Shown: positions 17,836-26,091 of the stretch, in pieces
Layout of the letters: every line of letters begins with the position of its first letter
Numbering within the stretch: position 1 is the first letter of the stretch
DNA from: Flavobacterium sp. FEMGT703F
GTDB taxonomy: Bacteria > Bacteroidota > Bacteroidia > Flavobacteriales > Flavobacteriaceae
Assembly: GCA_002786385.1 (NCBI GenBank)
Contig: PGCN01000008.1
Coordinates: 124,001-188,000, forward strand
Length of the DNA stretch: 64,000 nt
Direction: 5' to 3'
Notes under the pieces: generated by a model
The model's database searches: none
What the model was told of the DNA's origin: nothing
The model's input: the letters and a program-made list of their open reading frames with translations, nothing else
Program-made: the position numbers and the translations under genes

Positions 17836-18405
17836 TTAGTTTCCGATTACAACTTTAGGGAAACGAATGATTTTGTCTCCTAACTTGTATCCTTTTTCCA
17901 CAACGTCTACAATCTTTCCTTTCAAAGCTTCGCTTGGCGCCGGAATTTGGGTAATAGCTTCAGCGAAATCAGCATTAAAGTCATCGCCGGCTTTCACTTC
18001 TACTTGCTCTAAACCTTTGGAAACTAAAGTATTTCTTAATTTTTCATGGATTAATTCGACCCCTTTCAACAACAATTCGTCCTCACTTTTAGCGATTTGC
18101 ACCATCGCTCTGTCAAAATCATCTAAAACCGGCAACAAGGCTTGCAATACTTCTTGGTTGGCAGTTCTAAATAAATCGATTCGCTCTTTAGCTGTTCTCT
18201 TTTTGTAATTTTCAAATTCGGCAAAAAGACGCAAAAACTTATCTTTTTCTTTGGCTAAATCTTCTTGTAATTGGGCTTCAACACTAAGTTCCTCAGCTGT
18301 TTCAATTTCGTTGGCTGCATTTTCATTGGCGCTTTCTATTGGCTCTTTTTCCGTGTTATCCGTATTCATTTGTGTTGTATTTTTAAAAATATTTTTGATT
18401 TTCAT
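17836..18405 (-). CDS. grpE: Nucleotide exchange factor GrpE
   Basis: About 189 residues from the ATG of MKIKNIFKN (18405). Other in-frame ATGs at 18429 (too close to the promoter) and 18369 (MNTDNTEKE) are possible. Seen: a Glu/Asn-rich N-terminal tail, a long coiled coil (EAQLQEDLAKEKDKFLRLFAE), the GrpE signature FENYKKRTAKER, and a C-terminal beta domain ending VVEKGYKLGDKIIRFPKVVIG. It releases ADP from DnaK. It leads the grpE-dnaJ operon behind a well-formed promoter. Confidence 0.93.
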   Translation of the reverse strand: MKIKNIFKNTTQMNTDNTEKEPIESANENAANEIETAEELSVEAQLQEDLAKEKDKFLRLFAEFENYKKRTAKERIDLFRTANQEVLQALLPVLDDFDRAMVQIAKSEDELLLKGVELIHEKLRNTLVSKGLEQVEVKAGDDFNADFAEAITQIPAPSEALKGKIVDVVEKGYKLGDKIIRFPKVVIGN

Positions 18406-18433
18406 TTGGGAATTTTTCCGGATTCTCAATTAG

Positions 18434-18466
18434 CAAAAGTACTGCCAATTCTTTTAAAATGTCAAA
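18434..18466 (-). promoter_or_regulatory. grpE: Promoter of grpE-dnaJ
   Basis: On the minus strand a -33 TTTG (18463-18466) and a -7 TACTTTTG (18434-18441) are separated by 21 bases, a full match to the Bacteroidetes promoter layout. It predicts a start near 18427. No CIRCE-like repeat was seen. Confidence 0.7.
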
Positions 18467-18562
18467 TTGTCATTAATTTTATTCTGATGCCAACAAAGCT
18501 GCGATTCGGCAATTTAATATAATTTTAATATAATTTTAAGACTATCACGTTTTCGAAAGCTT

Positions 18563-18683
18563 TATATTTGTTAGACAACAATTTAAAAACAAACTTTCAG
18601 GTTAGCTTTTCGCTGTAAAAATTATTAATTCAACAAACTTTTATAGTAAAAAAAGAGCTGTCAAATGACAGCTCTTTTTTTAT
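18563..18683 (+). ncRNA. Possible small RNA in the grpE-epimerase gap
   Basis: A plus-strand TATATTTG (18563-18570) is followed by about 80 bases without an ATG frame and then by a perfect 10-bp hairpin (18654-18663 with 18666-18675) with a T-run on this strand. That would give a transcript of roughly 100 bases. Both neighbours are on the minus strand, so this transcript would serve no flanking gene. No -33 element is visible and the hairpin also serves the minus-strand gene, so support is weak. Confidence 0.2.
18651..18681. terminator. Bidirectional terminator after the TIGR01777 gene
   Basis: AGAGCTGTCA (18654-18663) and TGACAGCTCT (18666-18675) form a perfect stem with A- and T-runs on both sides, directly after the stop of the minus-strand epimerase gene. 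Confidence 0.85.
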
Positions 18684-19585
18684 TTGTATAAATCTCGAAG
18701 TGCGGATTCGACTTCGGGAAACTGGAATTGAAATCCGAGAGTTTGTATTTTATCGGCACTGAGGTTTTTACTCGAGAAAAGCAAGTAAGCCATTTCACCC
18801 AATATTAATTTCATTACAAATTCAGGCACATGAGGCAACCAAAGCGGTTTCTTCAAAACTTTGGCAATGGCTTTGGTCAATACTGCATTACTAACCGGAT
18901 TCGGACTAACCGCATTATAAAGGCCTTCCAACTGATTGTCCAGGGCGAAACGGTACATCGCAACCAAATCGTTTATATGAATCCATGATTGCATTTGTTT
19001 ACCGGAACCCATAGCAGCTCCGAAACCCATTGCTATCGGTTTCACCATTTCAGGCAAAGCGCCGCCTTTTTCAGAGAAGACTATACCGGTTCTGAGTTTG
19101 CAGACTTTAATGCCCAGCACTTGAAAAGTATTGACACTGTCTTCCCATTTTTTGACTACGTTCGACAAAAAGCTATCTTCTGTTTGCGTAGCCGACTCAT
19201 CATACACTTGGTTTACACTTTCAGGATAAATAGCCGTTCCGGAAGCGGTTATGATTTGTTTGACTTGATGCGGTGTTTTTTTTAGCAGATTAAACAGTAA
19301 TTCACTCGACAAAGTACGGCTTTCAATGATTTCTTGTTTGTATGATTTTGTCCAACGTTTGGCAATATTGGCGCCGGCCAAGTGAATAATGGCATCCACA
19401 CCGTAAATACAACTTTCCTCAATTTTACCCGCTTGCGGATTCCAATAAAAACCTTTCAAATTAGGTTTCTCTGCCACTTTAGTCTTTGAGGTGGTTAAAT
19501 AATGCACCGTGTGTTGATTGGCTAACAATAAAGTAACCAACTCACGCCCTATTAAACCCGTTGCTCCCGTAATCAAAATCTTCAT
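18680..19585 (-). CDS. TIGR01777-family NAD(P)-dependent epimerase/dehydratase
   Basis: A 301-residue extended-SDR protein (SDR39U1 / YfcH-like). Seen: the nucleotide-binding glycine motif ITGATGLIGREL at 4-15, AIIHLAGANIAKRW at about 66, the catalytic-region serine segment ITASGTAIYPE at about 115-125 with its Tyr, and the C-terminal family block PEFVMKLILGEMAYLLFSSKNLSADK. Family members are called epimerases by fold; the physiological substrate is not known. It has its own promoter box (19602-19609) and terminator, so it is probably monocistronic. Confidence 0.9.
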   Translation of the reverse strand: MKILITGATGLIGRELVTLLLANQHTVHYLTTSKTKVAEKPNLKGFYWNPQAGKIEESCIYGVDAIIHLAGANIAKRWTKSYKQEIIESRTLSSELLFNLLKKTPHQVKQIITASGTAIYPESVNQVYDESATQTEDSFLSNVVKKWEDSVNTFQVLGIKVCKLRTGIVFSEKGGALPEMVKPIAMGFGAAMGSGKQMQSWIHINDLVAMYRFALDNQLEGLYNAVSPNPVSNAVLTKAIAKVLKKPLWLPHVPEFVMKLILGEMAYLLFSSKNLSADKIQTLGFQFQFPEVESALRDLYK

Positions 19586-19601
19586 TACTGTAATTTTTAA
19601 T

Positions 19602-19609
19602 CAAAGTTA
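19602..19609 (-). promoter_or_regulatory. Candidate -7 box for the epimerase gene
   Basis: On the minus strand TAACTTTG fits TAnnTTTG and lies 16 bases before the ATG. No -33 element is clear. Confidence 0.45.
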
Positions 19610-19662
19610 CAACCTTAGTACACTAAAAAGAGTGGAATTATAATGGGTTTAACTTTTGTTGA

Positions 19663-20115
19663 CTACTTTACTCTAATGCTCCATTCGAAATCCAATTCAG
19701 AGACTTGTTCGCCTTTTTCATTAACCCCGATGGATTTCATCCAAAAGGTTTGTCCTTCTCCGGTAGCAATGGTTTGCGAAATGGCTTGGGTTATCAAATG
19801 ACCGTCATTACAAGTAAAAGTAATTCTTCCCGTGGCTTTCTTTGTAAAATTACCTTTGTTATTGGCGACTAACATAGAGATCTTTTTGCCTGACTTCTTG
19901 ATTTGCATCATTACTAAAGCACCGGTTGTTAGTTCTGCCGCCATAGCCTGAACCGCAAAATACATGGAATTGAAGGGATTTTGATTGAACCAACGATGCT
20001 TCACCGTAACTACGCATTGTTGCTCTGAAATCGCCTTTACCCTAACGCCGGACCAAAATGCGGAAGGCAATTTAAAAAATAAGAAAGTATTCAATTTTGA
20101 AGGCGAAAATTCCAT
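19663..20115 (-). CDS. DUF4442 hotdog-fold protein (thioesterase-like)
   Basis: A 150-residue protein of the DUF4442 family, within the hotdog thioesterase superfamily. Seen: the conserved N-terminal region LPSAFWSGVRVKAISEQQ, then NPFNSMYFAVQAMAAELTTG at about 64-83, which is the central hotdog helix segment, followed by beta-strands. No catalytic residue can be assigned with confidence. It is monocistronic and divergent from the DUF4870 gene. Confidence 0.75.
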   Translation of the reverse strand: MEFSPSKLNTFLFFKLPSAFWSGVRVKAISEQQCVVTVKHRWFNQNPFNSMYFAVQAMAAELTTGALVMMQIKKSGKKISMLVANNKGNFTKKATGRITFTCNDGHLITQAISQTIATGEGQTFWMKSIGVNEKGEQVSELDFEWSIRVK

Positions 20116-20208
20116 AAGTACTTGATTTTACTGTAAAAGTACAAAAAAGACGTGGGTTTAATACGTTTTTTTAAATGTTAATATTTTGTTAATTTTAAGT
20201 ACTTTGCA

Positions 20209-20240
20209 TTGCATAATACCTTTTTTTAGCCTTATCTTTG
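20209..20240 (+). promoter_or_regulatory. Promoter of the DUF4870 gene
   Basis: TTG (20209-20211) and TATCTTTG (20233-20240) are spaced by 21 bases, a good Bacteroidetes promoter. The start would be near 20247, leaving a leader of about 65 bases. Confidence 0.65.
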
Positions 20241-20313
20241 TATAAGAAATTAATAGCTTATCTATAGTATTGTGAGCTCGGAGTTTTAATCATCAACTAA
20301 AAAAATCAAAAAA

Positions 20314-20769
20314 ATGACAACTACTAACGAAAAAAACATTGCTACGTTCTTGCACTTGAGTGCTTTGACACAATATGTTATTCCCTTTGGAAATTACATC
20401 TTCCCGATTGTAATATGGAGTACCAAAAAAAATGAATCTGAATTTGTGGATTACAACGGGAAACAAGTTTTGAATTTCCAATTGAGCATCTTTGTTTACA
20501 CTGTTGTATTGTGTTTGATTGCTATTCCGATTTTCATCTATTCTATCTTTAAAAATGTACCGGAAGGAGACATTCATATCAATAGAGAATTTGTAATCGA
20601 CAACTTAAGCATGGGTAACTTAACCGGAATTTCAATATTGGGTATTATTGCCGTGTTGTTGTTCTGCTTTATCAAAGTAATCGAATTTGTACTGATCATT
20701 TACGGTGCCGTGAAAACATCAAACGGAGAATTTTACAAATACCCGTTAAGTATACCGTTTTTCAAATAA
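20314..20769 (+). CDS. DUF4870 domain membrane protein
   Basis: A 151-residue inner-membrane protein of the DUF4870 family. Seen: the opening block EKNIATFLHLSALTQYVIPFGNYIFP with its conserved HLS, VDYNGKQVLNFQLS at about 46-59, and further helices at about 60-80, 105-130. Function is unknown. It has its own promoter and lies 94 bases before the PadR gene, with which it may share a transcript. Its neighbours are envelope-related. Confidence 0.85.
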   Translation: MTTTNEKNIATFLHLSALTQYVIPFGNYIFPIVIWSTKKNESEFVDYNGKQVLNFQLSIFVYTVVLCLIAIPIFIYSIFKNVPEGDIHINREFVIDNLSMGNLTGISILGIIAVLLFCFIKVIEFVLIIYGAVKTSNGEFYKYPLSIPFFK

Positions 20770-20863
20770 AAACAATTCATCATCAATCATAATCAATCAC
20801 CGGTTTCAATCATCACGAAATCAAAAAACGAATGTTAATCAGAAAAATTTAAAATCATGTACT

Positions 20864-21193
20864 ATGAACATTGAAAACACAAAAGCCCAGATGCGAAAAG
20901 GTGTTTTAGAATTTTGTATCTTGTCTGTCCTAAAAGAAAAAGACGCCTACACTTCTGAAATCTTAGACACTTTAAAAAACGCTAAACTGCTTGTAGTAGA
21001 AGGAACGGTTTATCCGCTATTGACAAGACTTAAAAACGACGGATTACTCAACTACCGTTGGGAAGAATCAACTTCGGGGCCGCCCAGAAAATACTATGGC
21101 TTAACCGAATTAGGCAAGACATTTTTAACTGAATTGAACGGCACTTGGACCGAATTATCAGACGCCGTGAACATCATAACCAATCAAAAATAA
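20864..21193 (+). CDS. PadR-family transcriptional regulator
   Basis: A 109-residue winged-helix protein. Seen: KGVLEFCILSVLKEKDAYTSEIL (about 12-34), VVEGTVYPLLTRLKNDGLL (recognition helix, about 45-63) and the wing ESTSGPPRKYYGLTELGK, all typical of short PadR regulators. These are usually repressors of adjacent membrane or transporter genes. It lies five bases before the PspC gene, so it probably controls this operon, including itself (inferred). Confidence 0.92.
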   Translation: MNIENTKAQMRKGVLEFCILSVLKEKDAYTSEILDTLKNAKLLVVEGTVYPLLTRLKNDGLLNYRWEESTSGPPRKYYGLTELGKTFLTELNGTWTELSDAVNIITNQK

Positions 21194-21198
21194 CAATC

Positions 21199-22950
21199 AT
21201 GAACAAAACAGTAAATATTAATATAGGTGGTTTATTCTTTCATATCGATGAAGATGCATACCAAAAATTATCAAGATATTTTGATGCGATAAAACGTTCG
21301 CTTTCTAATTCTTCCGGTAAGGACGAAATCATGAAAGACATTGAAATGCGTGTGGCTGAGCTTTTAACCGAAAAACAAAAATCAGACAAACACGTAATCA
21401 ATAACAAAGACGTTGATGAAGTGATAGTGGTTATGGGACAACCGGAAGATTACCGCATTGACGACGATGGTACCGAAAGCAAATCGGAACCTTTCTTCGC
21501 AGCGACAGGCAGAAAAAAATTGTACCGTGACAAAGACAGAGGCTTAATTGGCGGTGTCTGTACCGGTTTAGGACACTACTTTGGGGTAGATGCGGTTTGG
21601 ATTAAAATTATCTTCTTATTGTTAGCGTTCACCAGCTTTGGAGTCATCGCTTATTTGATCCTTTGGATTGCTACTCCGAAAGCAGTAACTACATCCGAAA
21701 AATTAGAAATGACGGGAGAACCGGTAACCATATCCAACATTGAAAAGAAAGTAAGAGAGGAATTTGAATCAGTTTCCAACAAATTTAAAAATGCCAATTA
21801 CGACGAAATGGGCAACCAAGTCAAAAACGGAGCTGAAAGAGTAGCCGGTGGTTTAGGCGATGTGATCATGAAAATCTTCGGTGCTTTTGCCAAAGTATTA
21901 GGCGCTATTATTTTAGTATTCTCGGCTATGTCTTTAGCCGGATTGTTCATCGGATTGTTTACCTTCGGGACAACTTCCTTTATTGACGCGCCTTGGCAAC
22001 GTTATGTAGAAGCGGTTAATTACACCGATATTCCGCTTTGGGCGTTCGGTTTGTTGGCCTTCTTAGCCATCGGAATTCCTTTGTTCTTCTTCTTATTGTT
22101 AGGATTAAAATTATTGGTTAGCAACATGAAATCGTTGGGCGCTGCCGTAAAATACAGTTTATTGGCCATTTGGATTTTCGCCGTAGGTTCACTGGTAGTT
22201 ATTGGAATCAAGCAGTCCACAGAGTCTGCCTTTGAAGGCAAAGTAGTGACCAAAGAAACCATCAATATCCAACCAACGGATACACTAAAAATTAAGTTTG
22301 TGAGCAACGATTTCTTTTCTAAAAATGTATATGAACACGAAGAGTTCATCTTCACACAAGATTCCGCCAAAAACGAAGTAATATACTCCAATCAAATCAG
22401 TTTTGAAATTAAAAGCACTGATAAAACCGAACCTTATCTGCAAATTGAAAAACTAGCTGATGGAAAATCATTCAAAGAAGCCAATGAAAGAGCAGAAAAA
22501 ATCAAATACGGCTTCAAGATTGTTGGCAATCAATTGCTTTTAGACAACTATCTGTTAACCGAAATGGCGAGTAAATTCCGCGACCAACGTGTAGAACTGT
22601 ATTTGTATCTTCCTAAAGGAACTGTATTTGTAGCTGATGAAACCGTGCAACACTTTGATGAATCCGACAACGACTTCTTCAACTTACACCATAGTTCTGA
22701 TGAATACATTTATAAAGTTGATGAAAACAAAGTTAAATGCTTGAATTGCCCGGCCGATGAGAACGAATACAACGATGTGGAAGGCGGCGTTCAAACCGAA
22801 GAAATTAATATCATAGATGAAACTGACTCCACTGAAACCGTTACTGTTAAAATTAACGGCAAAGTAGTAACCGAAACCAAATCGGGTAAAAAAGACAAAA
22901 AAGGAAAACTCACTGTGGGAAGTGATGGTGTAATCATTAAAACTGAATAG
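21199..22950 (+). CDS. PspC-domain membrane protein
   Basis: A 583-residue protein starting at MNKTVNINIGG (21199); the 18 residues upstream overlap the PadR gene and are rejected. Seen: an N-terminal region with IGGLFFHIDEDAY, the PspC domain at about 105-165 (KLYRDKDRGLIGGVCTGLGHYFGVD) with one or two helices, three further helices between about 235 and 340, and a large C-terminal soluble region ending in a Lys-rich tail. PspC is an envelope-stress sensor in proteobacteria; PadR-PspC-DUF2807 clusters are typical of Bacteroidetes. The DUF2807 lipoprotein gene starts two bases after its stop. Confidence 0.88.
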   Translation: MNKTVNINIGGLFFHIDEDAYQKLSRYFDAIKRSLSNSSGKDEIMKDIEMRVAELLTEKQKSDKHVINNKDVDEVIVVMGQPEDYRIDDDGTESKSEPFFAATGRKKLYRDKDRGLIGGVCTGLGHYFGVDAVWIKIIFLLLAFTSFGVIAYLILWIATPKAVTTSEKLEMTGEPVTISNIEKKVREEFESVSNKFKNANYDEMGNQVKNGAERVAGGLGDVIMKIFGAFAKVLGAIILVFSAMSLAGLFIGLFTFGTTSFIDAPWQRYVEAVNYTDIPLWAFGLLAFLAIGIPLFFFLLLGLKLLVSNMKSLGAAVKYSLLAIWIFAVGSLVVIGIKQSTESAFEGKVVTKETINIQPTDTLKIKFVSNDFFSKNVYEHEEFIFTQDSAKNEVIYSNQISFEIKSTDKTEPYLQIEKLADGKSFKEANERAEKIKYGFKIVGNQLLLDNYLLTEMASKFRDQRVELYLYLPKGTVFVADETVQHFDESDNDFFNLHHSSDEYIYKVDENKVKCLNCPADENEYNDVEGGVQTEEINIIDETDSTETVTVKINGKVVTETKSGKKDKKGKLTVGSDGVIIKTE

Positions 22951-22952
22951 TC

Positions 22953-23693
22953 ATGACAAAAATTGTAGTTTTATTTTCAAAAATAGTAACGGCTGCTCTG
23001 GTAGCCTTAACATTAGCTTCTTGTAATGCCAATTTCGATTTGGGCAACAGTATCAAAGGAAGCGGTAAAGTAGTGACCGAAAAACGCAATCTGAGTAATT
23101 TCGACAAAGTTACGGTAGCCAATGGCTTAGAATGCGAAATCGTACAATCGAATAACTTCGATGTAATGGTAGAAGCAGATGACAACTTAATCAACGGTAT
23201 CAAAACTAAGGTTGAAAACAATACCCTGGTGATTTACTCGGAGTACAATAATTACATCAATATCACAGCCAAAAAAATAACTGTAAAACTACCTAAAATT
23301 GTGAGTTTGGAAAGTTCAAGCGGTTCAACCTTAAAATCAGGAAATCTGCTAACCGGCGAAGACATTACTCTTAAATCAAGTAGTGGCAGTAGTATGGAAA
23401 TAGCCGTAGAATCGGACAAAGTTACCTTAGAGACTTCCAGCGGTAGCGAACAACAAGTGACCGGTAAAGCCCTAAAGCTATATTCAGCTTCATCCAGCGG
23501 AAGCCATATCGACGCCGATGAACTATTGGCTAATGAAGTGTATGCCCAATCATCCAGCGGCAGTTCGACAACTGTAAATCCAATAGTATTGTTAGACGGA
23601 AAAGCCTCCAGCGGCAGTTCTATAACCTACACCAAAACACCAAAAGAAGTCAGAGTCGATGAAAGTTCCGGCGGCAGCGTTTCGAAAGAATAA
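22953..23693 (+). CDS. DUF2807 (head GIN) domain lipoprotein
   Basis: A 246-residue exported protein. Seen: a signal sequence with lipobox LTLASC (Cys about 24), then a DUF2807 domain (SNFDKVTVANGLECEIVQS, VEADDNLINGIKTKVENN) that continues into a repeated turn series with SSSGS, SSGSS and SSGG motifs. These turns are spaced 18-25 residues, the pattern of a right-handed beta-helix. Family members are putative auto-transporter-like adhesin heads, but function is unproven. It is co-transcribed with padR-pspC and followed by a terminator. Confidence 0.88.
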   Translation: MTKIVVLFSKIVTAALVALTLASCNANFDLGNSIKGSGKVVTEKRNLSNFDKVTVANGLECEIVQSNNFDVMVEADDNLINGIKTKVENNTLVIYSEYNNYINITAKKITVKLPKIVSLESSSGSTLKSGNLLTGEDITLKSSSGSSMEIAVESDKVTLETSSGSEQQVTGKALKLYSASSSGSHIDADELLANEVYAQSSSGSSTTVNPIVLLDGKASSGSSITYTKTPKEVRVDESSGGSVSKE

Positions 23694-23700
23694 GTTAATA

Positions 23701-23734
23701 AAACATCTCAATAACCATTGGGATGTTTTTTTTT
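23701..23734 (+). terminator. Terminator of padR-pspC-DUF2807
   Basis: AAACATCTCAA (23701-23711) pairs with TTGGGATGTTT (23718-23728, one G-T pair) and runs into T's. Confidence 0.8.
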
Positions 23735-23735
23735 C

Positions 23736-23743
23736 TATTTTTG
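23736..23743 (+). promoter_or_regulatory. Candidate -7 box for the second DUF2807 gene
   Basis: TATTTTTG fits TAnnTTTG, directly after the terminator, 50 bases before the ATG. The nearest TTG is only 15 bases upstream. Confidence 0.45.
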
Positions 23744-23793
23744 ACATCGAGGTCATTGCACCCAATTGATGTAACAACCAAACAGCCACAGTC

Positions 23794-24630
23794 ATGAAAA
23801 AACAGCTACTAATCACTTGTCTTTTATTAACCGTTCTAGCTTTCGGGCAAAAAAAAGAAAAAGTAAAAGGGTCGAAAATTGTCAAGTCGGAACTCAAAAC
23901 CATCGATAATTTTGAGAGCATCGAATTGGAAGACAACCTCGAAGTATTTCTGGTGAAAGGAAACGACTGTGCTTTGGAGATTGAAGCCGATGACAACCTG
24001 ATTCCGTTCATCGAATACAAAATAAACGGAAGCAACCTCCGAATTTCAACCGCCAAAGACATCTCAAGCTACAAAAAACTAAGCGTTCGCATCACTTACA
24101 CCGACAAGCTCAATATGGTAATCGCTAAAGATGAAACCAACGTGACAGCTTTATCCGATGTGGTTTTGGACAATGTAACTTTCAAGAGTTACGATTACGC
24201 CAAGTTATTTCTCAATGCCAACACCAAAAGTTTCACCTTAATGGCTAACGATAAATCGAAAGTGGAACTGAACTTAAAATCGACTAAAACGGCTATCGAC
24301 TTAAGCAAAAGCGCCTACGTTAAAGCCTTAATTTCTTCGAGCGAGATGAAATTCGATTTGTACCAAAAATCGGCCGCCGAAGTTGAAGGCGACATCATAG
24401 ACCTTAAATTAAGACTAGACAACAATACCGATTTTATCGGCAAAAAATTAACGGCCAAAAACGCTTTATTAGAAACCGGAGGATATTCGAAAAGCAGTAT
24501 TAAAGTCAGTAACATCGTCACCATAGATGCTTCTGGCGACAGCGAAATCGAACTCTACGGCGAACCTATCAAAATCGAAATGAAACGTTTTGCCGATAGC
24601 GCAGAACTGTATAAAAAACCCAGTAAATAA
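23794..24630 (+). CDS. Second DUF2807 domain protein
   Basis: A 278-residue exported protein. Seen: signal peptide at 1-18 (MKKQLLITCLLLTVLAFGQ), then DUF2807 signatures DNFESIELEDNLEVFLVKG and LEIEADDNLIPFIEYKING, followed by repeated short beta-strands. It is a paralogue of the preceding lipoprotein but lacks the Ser/Gly-rich turns and the lipobox, so it is probably periplasmic or surface-released. It has its own promoter box and a shared bidirectional terminator with trxB. Confidence 0.85.
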   Translation: MKKQLLITCLLLTVLAFGQKKEKVKGSKIVKSELKTIDNFESIELEDNLEVFLVKGNDCALEIEADDNLIPFIEYKINGSNLRISTAKDISSYKKLSVRITYTDKLNMVIAKDETNVTALSDVVLDNVTFKSYDYAKLFLNANTKSFTLMANDKSKVELNLKSTKTAIDLSKSAYVKALISSSEMKFDLYQKSAAEVEGDIIDLKLRLDNNTDFIGKKLTAKNALLETGGYSKSSIKVSNIVTIDASGDSEIELYGEPIKIEMKRFADSAELYKKPSK

Positions 24631-24632
24631 AA

Positions 24633-24668
24633 AAATCCCGTCTCGAGTAAAGACGGGATTTTTTTTAT
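24633..24668. terminator. Bidirectional terminator, DUF2807 / trxB
   Basis: AAATCCCGTCT (24633-24643) and AGACGGGATTT (24651-24661) form a perfect 11-bp stem with A- and T-runs, between convergent genes. Confidence 0.9.
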
Positions 24669-24680
24669 AAATAATTTGTT

Positions 24681-25628
24681 TTAGTCTAAAGCAGCCAAAT
24701 ATCTTTCGGCATCCAAAGCGGCCATACAACCCGTTCCAGCAGCCGTAATTGCCTGGCGGTATACATGATCTGCAGCATCACCGGCTACAAAAACTCCGGG
24801 AACATTGGTTTTAGAACTGCCCGGCACATTAACTATATAACCGGTTTCGTCTAAAGTGATATAATCGGCAAAAATATCGGTATTCGGTTTATGACCAATA
24901 GCCACAAAGAATCCGGTAGCCGGAATGGTAATCGTTTCTCCCGTAGTTTTGTTCAACGCTTTGATTTCAGTCACCACTTGTCCATCACCAACTACCTCAA
25001 CCGTATCATGGTTCATCAAGATGTCGATATTTTCAGTTTTGCGTACGCGTTCTTCCATAATTTTAGAAGCTCTGAATTTCTCACTTCTAACCAACATCGT
25101 TACTTTTTTACACAATTTAGAAAGGTAGTGCGCTTCTTCACAAGCCGAATCTCCGGCACCTACAATTACCACTTCTTGGTTGCGGTAGAAAAACCCGTCA
25201 CACACCGCACAAGCCGAAACACCACCACCCATTTGTAAATAATACTGCTCCGAAGGCAATCCTAAATACTTAGCCGAAGCTCCTGTAGAAATAATCACCG
25301 TTTGTGCGTGGATTTCTTTGGTATCATTGACCCAAACTTTATGCACAGGCCCCGAAAAATCAACTTTAGTCACCCAGCCATCACGAACATCGGTTCCAAA
25401 ACGCTGCGCCTGCGCTTGCAATTGCACCATCATCTCCGGTCCGGTTACACCATCAGGATAACCCGGAAAATTTTCCACTTCATTGGTAGTCGTTAATTGT
25501 CCGCCCGGTTGCGTTCCTTGATACAATACCGGATTCATATTGGCTCTGGCCGCATAAATAGCAGCCGTATAACCCGCAGGCCCCGAACCTATAATAAGGC
25601 ATTTGATTTTTTCTATAGTCTCTGACAT
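24681..25628 (-). CDS. trxB: Thioredoxin-disulfide reductase
   Basis: A 315-residue cytosolic flavoenzyme that reduces thioredoxin with NADPH. Seen: FAD-binding GSGPAGYTAAIYAARA at about 13-28, the redox-active CAVCDG at about 138-143, NADPH-binding VVIVGAGDSACEEA at about 154, and the C-terminal FAD block GVFVAGDAADHVYRQ. Length is typical. It is monocistronic with a -7 box 22 bases upstream and a strong terminator. Confidence 0.97.
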   Translation of the reverse strand: MSETIEKIKCLIIGSGPAGYTAAIYAARANMNPVLYQGTQPGGQLTTTNEVENFPGYPDGVTGPEMMVQLQAQAQRFGTDVRDGWVTKVDFSGPVHKVWVNDTKEIHAQTVIISTGASAKYLGLPSEQYYLQMGGGVSACAVCDGFFYRNQEVVIVGAGDSACEEAHYLSKLCKKVTMLVRSEKFRASKIMEERVRKTENIDILMNHDTVEVVGDGQVVTEIKALNKTTGETITIPATGFFVAIGHKPNTDIFADYITLDETGYIVNVPGSSKTNVPGVFVAGDAADHVYRQAITAAGTGCMAALDAERYLAALD

Positions 25629-25650
25629 GATTTGAAGTTTATTTAGGTTG

Positions 25651-25658
25651 CAAATGTA
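25651..25658 (-). promoter_or_regulatory. trxB: Candidate -7 box for trxB
   Basis: On the minus strand TACATTTG fits TAnnTTTG, 22 bases before the trxB ATG. It lies downstream of the repeats at 25757-26062, so those are not necessarily in the trxB transcript. Confidence 0.55.
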
Positions 25659-25756
25659 TGCGATTTCATTAAAAAATAATAAGACAACCCAATCGCTTTA
25701 CGCAATTTGTGAATAAGATGCAGTTATTGTTAAAAACAAGTTTGGTTTTATAATTA

Positions 25757-25834
25757 GGAGCACCACATTGGGTATCGCAGGACAAGTCGTCCCGCTGTCC
25801 GCACTACGCGGTAGTTTGCTCCCATCGGGGCTAG
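25757..25834 (-). repeat. Dispersed hairpin element, degenerate copy C
   Basis: On the minus strand it starts CTAGCCCCGATGGGAGC and ends GGTGCTCC, with an inner CCGC/GCGG hairpin and an ACAGCGGGA block. These correspond to the AGCCCGGAT, ATAGCCGGA and AGCTCC parts of copies A and B, with substitutions. It is upstream of trxB and points the same way. Confidence 0.4.
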
Positions 25835-25875
25835 TGTTGACCTTTAGCGTTCCGAAACAGTGATGTTGCTACAAG

Positions 25876-26062
25876 AAGCTTTGCAGGATTACTGCGTGAT
25901 CCTGAGTGTAGGCTTTATTTCAAGTAAATCCTCATCTACTTAACACAATTTTTACCTGAAAACGTCACTTCGAGTGTCTCGTCTTTTGGGACGAGATGTA
26001 TCGAGAAACTTTGCAGGATTACTACGTGATCCTGAATGTGGGCTCTATCTCAAGTAAATCCT
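25876..26062. repeat. Pair of 57-bp direct repeats
   Basis: Bases 25876-25932 and 26006-26062 are the same sequence with about seven differences. Both contain CTTTGCAGGATTAC and end CAAGTAAATCCT. The offset is 130 bases. The interval includes GTCACTTCGAGTG, which resembles a dispersed flavobacterial repeat also seen in part at 7284-7304 and 28778-28801. Confidence 0.85.
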
Positions 26063-26091
26063 TTCGGATGTGCCATCCGAAGATTTTTTAT

